Part shown: piece by piece, positions 1-5,181 of the stretch
How the letters are laid out: each line of letters opens with the position of its first letter
Position numbering within the stretch: position 1 is the first letter of the stretch
Position numbers and translations under genes: made by a program
Source: JADJNW01 sp046314415
Lineage (GTDB): Bacteria; Bacteroidota; Bacteroidia; Chitinophagales; Saprospiraceae
DNA length: 5,463 bases
Assembly: GCA_046314415.1 (NCBI GenBank)
Contig: JBKBWT010000411.1
Coordinates: forward strand, 1-5,463
Reading direction: 5' to 3'
Notes under the pieces: model-generated
Told to the model about the DNA's origin: nothing
Seen by the model: the letters and a program-made list of their open reading frames with translations, nothing else
Database searches by the model: none

Positions 1-52
1 TGGTCGCTCGCCATTGTCGATCCTCTTTTATAGCTTTATAATTTAGGCTCAT
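1..52 (-). CDS. Partial CDS, N-terminus only; possible IS transposase
   Basis: Seventeen codons are visible from an ATG at 50-52 and the frame stays open to the left edge. The peptide reads MSLNYKAIKEDRQWRAT. An N-terminus of the form 'x-Y-x-x-I/L-K-E ... F/W-R-x-x-T-G' resembles the start of the helix-turn-helix leader of DDE transposases common in Bacteroidota; that resemblance is from memory and the defining catalytic part lies outside the window. Support for the start: a purine-rich AAGGAG lies just upstream, although only one base from the ATG, and a perfect TAnnTTTG element lies 16 bases further up at 69-76. A later ATG at 12-14 in another frame is also preceded by AGAGGA and is the main rival. 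No terminal inverted repeat can be identified because only one possible end is present. Confidence 0.45.
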   Translation of the reverse strand, partial: MSLNYKAIKEDRQWRAT

Positions 53-68
53 GCTCCTTTTTTAACCC

Positions 69-76
69 CAAATTTA
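69..76 (-). promoter_or_regulatory. Candidate Bacteroidota -7 promoter element for the left-edge gene
   Basis: Read on the minus strand the bases are TAAATTTG, a perfect match to TAnnTTTG. A TTG lies 15 bases upstream, slightly closer than the usual -33 spacing. Transcription would start near 62, giving a leader of about ten bases before the ATG at 50-52. The element is flanked by a short palindrome (AATCAA-CT-TTGATT, 76-89) that could be an operator. Confidence 0.4.
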
Positions 77-145
77 ATCAACTTTGATTTTCAACTATTT
101 ACATGGACGCAACTCTATTATAAAAAATCACAATGAACATAATAT

Positions 146-153
146 TATCTTTG
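146..153 (+). promoter_or_regulatory. Candidate -7 promoter element for the small lipoprotein gene
   Basis: TATCTTTG is a perfect match to the TAnnTTTG element read by the primary sigma factor of Bacteroidota. It would start transcription around 160, about 40 bases before the ATG at 200. No clear TTG is present at the expected -33 distance, so only half of the promoter is visible. Confidence 0.5.
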
Positions 154-199
154 GAATATTTACTAAAATTTAAAAATCAGTAACCAAAAACCGATCAAT

Positions 200-415
200 A
201 TGAAATGGAAACAATTGTTATTTGTTGCAGCCCTGAGTGTAAGTTCGCTCATGGCATGTAATAGCGGCGGCAATCAAAATCAGAATGATGGCACTGGCGA
301 AATGCCTGAAGATCCGACGATGGGCACCGGCGACAATACGGGCGGTAATGAAGATGTGTATCGTGATACCATGACTGCCGATACCCTGCGCGAAGACACC
401 GGCGGAATTCGTTAA
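200..415 (+). CDS. Small acidic lipoprotein, unknown function
   Basis: The 71-residue product begins with a lipoprotein signal peptide: basic residues K2 and K4, a hydrophobic stretch at about 6-17, and the lipobox L-M-A-C with the lipidated cysteine at position 20. The mature part is only about 51 residues. It is almost entirely Asn, Gly, Asp, Glu and Thr, with repeated Gly-Thr-Gly and Asp-Thr pairs, so it is probably unstructured and strongly acidic. No domain is recognisable and I assign no function. It should be anchored in the envelope; whether it faces the periplasm or the surface cannot be told, and no clear surface-export signal follows the cysteine. A -7 element upstream and a strong terminator 27 bases after the stop mark it as a single-gene transcript. 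The signal peptide and this context argue that it is a real gene despite its size. Confidence 0.8.
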   Translation: MKWKQLLFVAALSVSSLMACNSGGNQNQNDGTGEMPEDPTMGTGDNTGGNEDVYRDTMTADTLREDTGGIR

Positions 416-442
416 AAATATCTGCTTATCGTATATCTGGCT

Positions 443-479
443 AAACCTCGTAAGCGTTATAAACTTACGAGGTTTTTTT
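443..479 (+). terminator. Rho-independent terminator of the small lipoprotein gene
   Basis: A perfect 12-bp stem (443-454 pairing with 464-475) encloses a 9-base loop, with a run of seven T at 473-479 whose first three bases form the end of the stem. It starts 27 bases after the stop codon and separates this gene from the next lipoprotein gene, so the two are not expected to share a full-length transcript. Confidence 0.9.
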
Positions 480-529
480 ATAAAAAAATTAAATTATTTA
501 TTTCAGTTACTAAATATCACGTCAAAATC

Positions 530-1189
530 ATGAAATATTCATTCACAATATTATTGCTTTTTTTCACTTTATTACAAGCTTGCAAAAATGATAAGCGCAC
601 CGGAGAGGAGCCACCCAGCGAGGATATGCAAAATAATGATCGCATTCCTGAGCGCGACAATGTAAGCGTGGATGAAGAATATGTAGCGGATGATGGCATA
701 TACAACCCGCGCAATCCGCAGTGGTACACGTATCGCTATGAAAATGAGGCGATTACCTCCGAAAATCCGGTGGTACGCTCCAATAATAATCAGGAGAAAT
801 CAGGCGCAGCAGCGCCGGAAGTATATGAAATAACCGAAACCAGCCGCCCGCCACTGTTTGATAAAAACTGCCTGACCGCTGCCAATCCTGAAGCTTGTTC
901 TAATGAAGCGGTGATTGACTGGATGAGATATGCTGTCGAAAGACCGAAATTAACGGATCAGAATCAGGATGTTATACATTTTGTTACTTTTATTATTAAT
1001 GAGAAAGGACAAGTTGAAAATGCCCGCATTATTCCGGTTCAAGGACAAAAAATTTGTGAACCTTGCCAAACGGCTACCCTTGAAGCAGTGAAAGGCATGG
1101 CTACCTGGCTACCGGCTATTCGCAACGGGCAAGCTGTCAAAGTAAGGATCACGCTACCGGTTTATTATAATAAAAGAATGAATAGTTAA
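530..1189 (+). CDS. Lipoprotein with TonB-like C-terminal domain
   Basis: The 219-residue product starts with a signal peptide (hydrophobic stretch about 5-15) ending in the lipobox L-Q-A-C, cysteine 18. Residues 19-105 are hydrophilic, acidic and rich in Asn, Glu and Pro, and look like a flexible linker. A segment at 109-130 carries two cysteines (114 and 123). The C-terminal part (about 147-213) has the TonB C-terminal pattern: F-x-I-x-x-x-G-x-V near 154-162, a C-x-x-C pair at 176/179, then A-V-K-G-M near 186-190, W-x-P at 193-195, and an N-G-Q-A-V ... L-P-V end. In classical TonB this domain touches outer-membrane receptors and the protein is held in the inner membrane by a helix. Here a lipid anchor replaces the helix, so energy transduction is unlikely, and a structural or receptor-interacting role is only inference. 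No clear -7 element was found in the 50 bases upstream. It is convergent with the permease gene. Confidence 0.85.
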   Translation: MKYSFTILLLFFTLLQACKNDKRTGEEPPSEDMQNNDRIPERDNVSVDEEYVADDGIYNPRNPQWYTYRYENEAITSENPVVRSNNNQEKSGAAAPEVYEITETSRPPLFDKNCLTAANPEACSNEAVIDWMRYAVERPKLTDQNQDVIHFVTFIINEKGQVENARIIPVQGQKICEPCQTATLEAVKGMATWLPAIRNGQAVKVRITLPVYYNKRMNS

Positions 1190-1207
1190 TGAATGAATGA
1201 ATGAATG
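1188..1207. repeat. Tetranucleotide tandem repeat (AATG)x5
   Basis: Five perfect copies of AATG begin inside the TAA stop codon of the upstream lipoprotein gene and run into the intergenic space. Slippage would therefore lengthen the 3' untranslated region and would not change the protein. The rest of the gap to 1269 is almost pure A/T, with weak inverted repeats at 1207-1219 and 1238-1251, the latter followed by TTAATTTTT. These could act as a poor terminator for the convergent genes, but the stems contain almost no G/C pairs. Confidence 0.8.
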
Positions 1208-1269
1208 TATTAGTAATACTTATTATTCCTTCATTATTAATTACTTAATTATTAATTTTTCATTATTAC

Positions 1270-2427
1270 TTATTCGCAATTATTCGTATTACTCTCCACC
1301 GTGGGTTCTTCCTCTTTGAAAAAGCTCATCAGCCGGTATTTTTCATCTTCAAACTTGCGTTCCATGATGCGTTCTTTCAAATACAAATCACTGCTGAGCA
1401 TCACACTCACCGGTTTGAGGAAAGAAATTTGCTCGAATACTTCTTTGAGAATCGCCGTAACCGGAATGGCAATGACAAGCCCAGGCACACCCCAGATGGC
1501 GCCACCGATGATCAGCGCCAGAATGGCGGCAAATGGATTGATTTTAACGGATGAGCCGACTACATTGGGGGTTATAAAATTATTATCAATAAATTGAATT
1601 CCAACAAAAAGTCCAGCTACTGCAATGGGCGTCCAAATGCTGTCGGAATTCGCAAATGCATATAGAAAAGGTAATAATCCGCCCAAAAAAGTACCGATGT
1701 AAGGAATAATGGCTAAAAATGCTGCCAAGCCACCCCAGAAAAACGGATAATCCACGCCAATAATCCATAGCCCGATGCTACTGCTCAAGCCCAGAATCGT
1801 AGTTACAATTAATAAACCATATAAATAACCTTGGGTAACGTGTTGGGTGCGATGAATAATTCGCTTGGCTTCGTCGCGCGTATTATCACCAAACTGAATA
1901 AGAAAGAATTTCTTGATACCGGTGCGATATAATAAGAAAAAGAAAAGATAAACAACCGCCAGGGCAATATTACCAATGACTGCGGTAGTGGACGTAATGC
2001 CCTGCCCCACAAAACCCAAAGGCGCACTGAACAACGGATCAATATTTTCTTTATACCACTGGTCGCTGGTTTGGCGGGTAAAATTGACTTGCTGATTCAT
2101 CCACTTAAAAACCACATCAAATCCATCCTTTAATTTCTCGCCAATGCCACTAAATGCGGCAAAAACATCCATAAACTGCCACCAGAAAAACATAATAATC
2201 CCAATAATTGGTAAGATAAAAGTAAATAAAGTAAGGAAAGTGGATAGGATACGCCCGGGTAACCACCGCTCATACCATTCAGCTATGGGTTTCAACATCA
2301 ATGTAAAAAGCGCAGCGAAAACCAGCGGTACCAAAATACCTTTCGCATATACCAATATCACAAAGAATAAAACCAAGATAATCAGAAAATTAGCAATTCT
2401 CTGTAGGCTTAGCGTGTGGTCTCTCAT
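1270..2427 (-). CDS. AI-2E family transporter (YdiK/PerM/TqsA-like permease)
   Basis: The 385-residue integral membrane protein matches the AI-2E transporter family in length and motif order. Predicted membrane segments lie at about 11-27, 30-46, 60-82, 147-168, 202-225, 229-258, 265-281 and 299-326, with a large hydrophilic segment at about 93-145 as usual for the family. Family signatures visible: I-P-Y-I-G-T-F-L-G-G near 241-250, D-N-x-x-I-T-P-x-V-V-G near 281-291, and G-x-x-W-G-V-P-G-L-V-I-A-I-P near 309-322. The last 55 residues form a charged cytoplasmic tail ending in a run of Glu, Ser and Asn. Family members are linked to export of autoinducer-2 (TqsA) or to ion/proton antiport; the substrate here cannot be told from sequence, and most relatives are unlikely to handle AI-2. 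The ATG at 2425-2427 is the natural start, followed directly by the first helix. Confidence 0.93.
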   Translation of the reverse strand: MRDHTLSLQRIANFLIILVLFFVILVYAKGILVPLVFAALFTLMLKPIAEWYERWLPGRILSTFLTLFTFILPIIGIIMFFWWQFMDVFAAFSGIGEKLKDGFDVVFKWMNQQVNFTRQTSDQWYKENIDPLFSAPLGFVGQGITSTTAVIGNIALAVVYLFFFLLYRTGIKKFFLIQFGDNTRDEAKRIIHRTQHVTQGYLYGLLIVTTILGLSSSIGLWIIGVDYPFFWGGLAAFLAIIPYIGTFLGGLLPFLYAFANSDSIWTPIAVAGLFVGIQFIDNNFITPNVVGSSVKINPFAAILALIIGGAIWGVPGLVIAIPVTAILKEVFEQISFLKPVSVMLSSDLYLKERIMERKFEDEKYRLMSFFKEEEPTVESNTNNCE

Positions 2428-2448
2428 TCGTATCTAAATTATTTACGA

Positions 2449-2466
2449 TGCACTATGCTTAGTGCA
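2449..2466 (-). promoter_or_regulatory. Short palindrome in the permease leader, next to a weak -7 element
   Basis: TGCACT and AGTGCA face each other across six bases, 21 bases upstream of the permease ATG. On the minus strand a TAAAATTG element (2472-2479), one mismatch from TAnnTTTG, would place the transcription start at about 2465, at the edge of the palindrome. That is a plausible operator position, or the palindrome may form a small leader hairpin. No partner protein can be named. Confidence 0.35.
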
Positions 2467-2493
2467 AGCTACAATTTTATAAAAATGCTCAAT

Positions 2494-2520
2494 CCTATAA
2501 AGTAAGGAAAATTTTATAGG
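2494..2520. repeat. Inverted repeat between the permease and the 121-residue protein gene
   Basis: CCTATAAA and TTTATAGG form a perfect 8-bp stem with an 11-base loop. Downstream on the plus strand come four T, but no plus-strand gene lies nearby. On the minus strand, the direction of both flanking genes, there is no T run, so it is a poor terminator for the gene ending at 2577. A second small inverted repeat (TTAAG/CTTAA, 2526-2541) adjoins it. Confidence 0.4.
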
Positions 2521-2576
2521 TTTTATTAAGCAACAACTTAACAAAAAGCCATGTTATTTACTAAGATAAATCGTTA

Positions 2577-2942
2577 TCAGGGCATATGATGTTGCCCCTG
2601 CTCATCCTGAGCAACTTGCCCGTTTTCCTTAATTTTTACTTTATCCATAAAATCCAATAATTTAATATCGGCGTAAGTACCATAAGCCGACACAACCGTT
2701 CCTTTTGCGCCATCATTACATTCTACGACGAATACAATAGACATATCATCGGGGTTAGAAATCCCTTCAAAACGATGATATTCTACAATGGTCATATCCT
2801 GCGCCTGATACAACTTATTAGAATTCAAGCATTTAATGCTATTACCAGACATTTGAAAATCGCAGTCATAGCCACGCTTCTGGAGATCGTTCAACGCAAT
2901 CACCATCGAAGGATATCGGTTAATGGCTGTGCCTTTATTCAT
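2577..2942 (-). CDS. Small conserved Bacteroidota protein, often mislabelled phosphoribosylpyrophosphate synthetase
   Basis: The 121-residue soluble protein has no signal peptide or membrane segment. It shows the pattern I recall for a short Bacteroidota family: A-L-N-D-L-x-K-R-G-Y at 16-25, then D-F with a lysine/cysteine patch near 37-38, the sequence V-E-Y-H-R-F-E-G at 53-60, N-P-D-D at 63-66, and G-x-x-V-S-A-Y-G-x-Y at 81-90. Databases often call this family 'phosphoribosylpyrophosphate synthetase', but a true Prs enzyme is about 310 residues long with a PRPP-binding loop, and none of that is present. The function is therefore unknown and the enzyme name should not be used. Compared with relatives of about 95-105 residues (from memory), this copy has a hydrophilic C-terminal extension from about residue 104, rich in Gln, Glu and His. 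A TATATTTA at 3009-3016 (minus strand, one mismatch from TAnnTTTG) may be its promoter, giving a leader of about 60 bases. Confidence 0.85.
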   Translation of the reverse strand: MNKGTAINRYPSMVIALNDLQKRGYDCDFQMSGNSIKCLNSNKLYQAQDMTIVEYHRFEGISNPDDMSIVFVVECNDGAKGTVVSAYGTYADIKLLDFMDKVKIKENGQVAQDEQGQHHMP

Positions 2943-3404
2943 TTTTCTGTGTTTTTAGCTGGTGAAATAATTATGATTTGACGAATTAGCGATCAGATTT
3001 ATTTACCTTAAATATAATATTATTAAAAATAAATATTCATTCCAGCGCGCCAATTAAGCTTTTGGAGACCTAGAATCCCAGCGTTATTACAACAAAAAGG
3101 CAGATTAGATGAACCGCTGTTTGGAACGACTCCGCAAAAGCGGATGGTTGTCGGTTTTATCCGCTGCAAGTGGTACACGCCGTACGCTGATGTCAGTATT
3201 GCGGTTAGCGGCATTATTTTTATTGGTGTACTTCAAATCTTCACTCGTGGAAGTGCGCACCTCATCACAATAGGGCATCATCGTCTGCGACTTCTTTTTT
3301 CCAATCTTCATCATTTCGGTTTTATGCTAGAACGGAGAAGCCAAGTAGATGTTCAGGTAAATGAATAATGCCAAAAAAATTATAAACAGGTGAAAACGAG
3401 TCAA
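2943..3404. other. 460-base gap with coding-like composition but no recognised gene
   Basis: The first 100 bases (2943-3040) are AT-rich and look like a normal leader for the 121-residue protein gene. From about 3045 to 3350 the G+C content rises to gene-like levels. Several short overlapping open frames exist, none convincing. On the plus strand, 3109-3273 gives 54 codons with one hydrophobic stretch, and 3144-3368 gives 74 codons. On the minus strand, 3105-3314 gives 69 codons and 3023-3214 gives 63. A 25-codon hydrophobic frame (3327-3404) starts with TTG directly after the TraB-like stop codon. A perfect small hairpin TCCGC-AAAA-GCGGA lies at 3131-3144, with a second TCCGC at 3160-3164 that could pair alternatively. 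A decayed gene, a small unknown gene or a structured RNA all remain possible. Confidence 0.5.
3105..3314 (-). CDS. Doubtful small hypothetical protein
   Basis: This 69-codon frame begins with ATG-ATG after an A-rich stretch and ends in TAA. The product is basic and hydrophilic, rich in Lys, Arg, Asn, Thr and Ser, without signal peptide, membrane segment or recognisable domain. Its codons are mixed in a way that could pass for coding, but three other frames in the same stretch are also open, so the evidence is weak. It follows the TraB-like gene on the same strand after about 90 bases. I recognise no family; it may be a chance frame in a decayed gene. Confidence 0.2.
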   Translation of the reverse strand: MMKIGKKKSQTMMPYCDEVRTSTSEDLKYTNKNNAANRNTDISVRRVPLAADKTDNHPLLRSRSKQRFI

Positions 3405-4202
3405 TTACAAAGGCAAGGGACGAAGATGAAAACCTTGTAATTTCAACAGTCGTAAGACGCCACGCTGCCCCGCCAGGTGCGCCGCGCCAATGGAACAAAA
3501 AGTGGCTTGTTGCTGAATTAATTGTGCTATTCGATTCGCCATCAGCACATTACGATCATATAATAACAAGCCACGCAAGCTATGCGTACCCCGGCGCGTG
3601 CTTTGATACAATTTATAAATATCACCCTGCTCGTACCACTGCGCCATTTTTAGTAAATGATGCCGATAGCGGGAAAAATGACGCACCGTACTTAATAAAC
3701 TTTGAATTTGATGTTGAATGGGGATTAATTGTAATATTTTAAGCTGCTCCTGCAAGGTCTCAATGCCGAATCTATGCTTGCCCAAGCGATACGCGTATTG
3801 CCACAAATGTTCGTCTAAAGATTCGGGCATGTTGCTGGCAAGCAACCGTTCTTCGATGAGATTGGATAATAATAATGGGCGGTTATATTTTAATAAATCG
3901 ATATTCAAATGTAATGTTTTTTTTAAAACCCGTCGTAATTTATCATATTTTTTAGCAGGGATCAGTTGGTCGAGTGAAAGGTCTTCGGGGAGCGCAAACA
4001 AACGTGGGTCAACACCCTCACCTGCATCTTGCAAATCGAATTCGGCTGCGTACGCCTCACATTGCGCCATAGCAGCATACACTTTGCCTAGTCGCTGAAA
4101 CACGCGCGCATCTTTCACGTGCATGGTTCCAAAAATATAAGATTTACCTGGCAATGCACCGCCCGAAATCTCCCACAACAAGGTCTTTTTATTGGCTTTC
4201 AT
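3405..4202 (-). CDS. TraB/GumN family protein
   Basis: The product is 265 residues from the ATG at 4200-4202. A GTG six codons upstream (4218-4220) would give 271, but the ATG sits right before the conserved part and is preferred. Numbered from the GTG, the visible family motifs are: L-L-W-E-I-S-G near 14-20, S-Y-I-F-G-T-M-H with His34, an acidic patch A-A-E-F-D with Glu60, and near the C-terminus S-I-G-A-A-H-L with His248, followed by the usual G-x-x-G-x-L-x-L-L ending. The two G-x-x-H motifs and the glutamate are the residues proposed to bind metal in the related TIKI proteases; whether the bacterial proteins are peptidases is unproven. Many GumN-like relatives have a signal peptide or lipobox, and this one has neither, so it should be cytoplasmic. 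The middle (about 120-230) is helical, basic and His/Gln-rich. No T-rich terminator is visible after the stop. Confidence 0.88.
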   Translation of the reverse strand: MKANKKTLLWEISGGALPGKSYIFGTMHVKDARVFQRLGKVYAAMAQCEAYAAEFDLQDAGEGVDPRLFALPEDLSLDQLIPAKKYDKLRRVLKKTLHLNIDLLKYNRPLLLSNLIEERLLASNMPESLDEHLWQYAYRLGKHRFGIETLQEQLKILQLIPIQHQIQSLLSTVRHFSRYRHHLLKMAQWYEQGDIYKLYQSTRRGTHSLRGLLLYDRNVLMANRIAQLIQQQATFCSIGAAHLAGQRGVLRLLKLQGFHLRPLPL

Positions 4203-4280
4203 GTTTGTTTTTACCTGCACTTTGAATACGCAACGACATCACAATAATATTACGTTTTTTCGATTTTGCTGTAATAAAAA

Positions 4281-4305
4281 CGGCGGCACCGCAAAGATAC
4301 CGCCG
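4281..4305. repeat. GC-rich inverted repeat enclosing a promoter element
   Basis: CGGCGG (4281-4286) and CCGCCG (4300-4305) form a perfect 6-bp stem around 13 bases. Runs of A before it and T after it make it resemble a bidirectional terminator in DNA form. However, a perfect -7 element lies between the arms and no gene ends close by on either strand, so an operator flanking the promoter is an equally good reading. Confidence 0.6.
4292..4299 (-). promoter_or_regulatory. Candidate -7 promoter element for the TraB-like gene
   Basis: On the minus strand the bases are TATCTTTG followed by C, a perfect TAnnTTTG match. Transcription would begin near 4285, giving a leader of about 80 bases to the ATG. 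A TTG lies 24 bases upstream (4324-4326), one base beyond the spacing usually quoted for the -33 element. If the start is right, only one arm of the surrounding inverted repeat is transcribed, so the hairpin would not form in this mRNA. Confidence 0.5.
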
Positions 4306-4468
4306 CTTTTTATCCTTATTATACAATATTTACTCAAACAAACATTAGCTTAAAAAATTGATTTTCATATAAATAAACAGTATTTATTTAATTTATATTA
4401 ATTCGACATCCGTATTATTTTAATTACAGGAAAAGATTGCGCTGCATCTATTATTTTTAACCAATATG

Positions 4469-4487
4469 TGCCTTGCGGCGCAAGGCA
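4469..4487. repeat. Perfect 19-bp GC-rich palindrome
   Basis: TGCCTTGCG-G-CGCAAGGCA has 9-base arms around a single central G. It stands out because the surrounding DNA is AT-rich. As RNA it would form a tight hairpin but lacks a following T run on either strand (the plus strand has TTTTT only nine bases later). As DNA it looks like the binding site of a dimeric regulator. Confidence 0.7.
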
Positions 4488-4564
4488 GAATTATAGTTTT
4501 TACATAATTTTGACAAATTTAATTCCTACTTATACAAGTTGAATAATATTTGTATAGGAAAACC

Positions 4565-4606
4565 GTAAGGCTTACAAGTGGCGCATGATACCCTTATAAG
4601 CCTTAC
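4565..4606 (-). terminator. Long hairpin, probable 3' end of the Lrp-type transcript
   Basis: GTAAGGCTTA (4565-4574) pairs perfectly with TAAGCCTTAC (4597-4606). After one C-A mismatch, AAG/CTT extends the stem, followed by two possible G-C pairs across a one-base bulge. It lies 48 bases after the Lrp-type stop codon. On the minus strand it is followed by GGTTTTCC, a poor T tract, so it may stabilise or process the 3' end and need not be an efficient intrinsic terminator. Confidence 0.5.
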
Positions 4607-4654
4607 ATTGAGTGCTTTATGTATAACAATATTATTGCTAACGAATAAAAAGAA

Positions 4655-5128
4655 TTATTCGTAGCGATACGGCAACAGTTTAGAATCTTTCACCGTCGAA
4701 AGTGTCATCAGCGTTTTCAGGCGCTCGATTTCTTCAATTTGCGACAGCGTTTTGAATAACAACTGCTCGTAGGTAGGAATATCTTTGCAGATGATCTTCA
4801 TCAGAAAATCGGCTTCCCCGGTAATGATATAACACTCTACAATTTCCTCGATCTCTTTGATTTTCTCCAGGAAATTATTGAGTGCATTTTCCTTTTGCCA
4901 GGCGAGCGAAACTTGCACGAAAGTCTTGACATTCAAGCCAATAGACTGAGGATTTACCATCGCATGATAACTTTCAATAATACCGCTCTGTTCCAGCTTT
5001 TTGACACGCTCGAGTGTAGGCGCAGGCGACAGTCCGATTTTTTTCGACAAATCCAGGTTCGTGATCTTACTGTTCTCTTGCAAGATTTTTAGAATCTTGA
5101 GGTCAATTTTATCTAGTTTTTCTGACAT
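4655..5128 (-). CDS. Lrp/AsnC family transcriptional regulator
   Basis: The 157-residue protein has the full two-domain layout and usual length of the family. Residues 5-60 form the AsnC-type helix-turn-helix: L-D-x-I-D-L-K-I-L at 5-13, the recognition region G-L-S-P-A-P-T-L-E-R-V at 32-42, then L-E-x-S-G-I-I at 45-51. Residues about 69-145 form the effector-binding RAM domain, with the hallmark T-G-E-A-D-F-L-M-K-I at 103-112, in which Gly104 and Asp107 belong to the conserved G-x-x-D turn. Members bind DNA as dimers to hexadecamers and usually respond to amino acids; which amino acid is sensed here is unknown. The nearest upstream gene is on the same strand beyond a terminator, so the regulator is transcribed alone. 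A tandem direct repeat in its leader suggests autoregulation, which is common in the family but only inferred here. The ATG at 5126-5128 is unambiguous. Confidence 0.95.
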   Translation of the reverse strand: MSEKLDKIDLKILKILQENSKITNLDLSKKIGLSPAPTLERVKKLEQSGIIESYHAMVNPQSIGLNVKTFVQVSLAWQKENALNNFLEKIKEIEEIVECYIITGEADFLMKIICKDIPTYEQLLFKTLSQIEEIERLKTLMTLSTVKDSKLLPYRYE

Positions 5129-5152
5129 GGGCTAAAATATTAGTATCTAATT

Positions 5153-5177
5153 GATTTAGCATTAAGGATTTAGCATT
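5153..5177. repeat. Perfect 11-bp tandem direct repeat in the Lrp-type gene leader
   Basis: GATTTAGCATT occurs at 5153-5163 and again at 5167-5177, separated by AAG, giving a period of 14 bases. It lies 25-49 bases upstream of the start codon and directly downstream of a possible -7 element (5182-5189), so a protein bound there would block early transcription. Chance duplication is possible, but an 11-base perfect match at this position is unusual. Confidence 0.75.
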
Positions 5178-5181
5178 GAAA

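Larger units (their letters stand above)
4307..4654. other. 348-base structured intergenic stretch downstream of the Lrp-type gene
   Basis: No credible open frame is present. The stretch is very AT-rich (about 4320-4435 is nearly all A/T) but holds three inverted repeats in its right half: the palindrome at 4469-4487, an AT-rich repeat TATACAA/TTGTATA at 4531-4537 and 4550-4556, and the long hairpin at 4565-4606. A perfect TAnnTTTG match on the minus strand (TAAATTTG, 4514-4521) would start a transcript near 4507 that runs through the palindrome. This could mean an unannotated small RNA, or simply the 3' end of the Lrp-type transcript plus chance elements. Confidence 0.5.

Noticed and set aside
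1301..2437. Plus-strand and extra minus-strand open frames inside the permease gene
   Set aside because: They overlap a long gene with clear family motifs and have no recognisable content of their own; they are shadows of it.
3327..3404. A 25-codon hydrophobic frame beginning with TTG directly after the TraB-like stop codon
   Set aside because: The hydrophobic stretch is suggestive, but TTG starts are rare in Bacteroidota, there is no ribosome-site support, and 25 codons can easily be chance; it is kept only as part of the unexplained gap.
3524..4098. Two plus-strand frames of 72 and 126 codons opposite the TraB-like gene
   Set aside because: They lie antisense to a well-supported gene and are rich in Ser, Asn and Cys with no domain pattern, typical of shadow frames.
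4510..4538. A TTGACA with a TACAAG 17 bases downstream on the plus strand, resembling a sigma-70 promoter
   Set aside because: The primary sigma factor of Bacteroidota uses a different consensus, the -10 match is poor and no plus-strand gene follows.
4895..5092. A 65-codon plus-strand frame opposite the Lrp-type gene
   Set aside because: It is antisense to a gene with both Lrp/AsnC domains intact and shows no features of its own.
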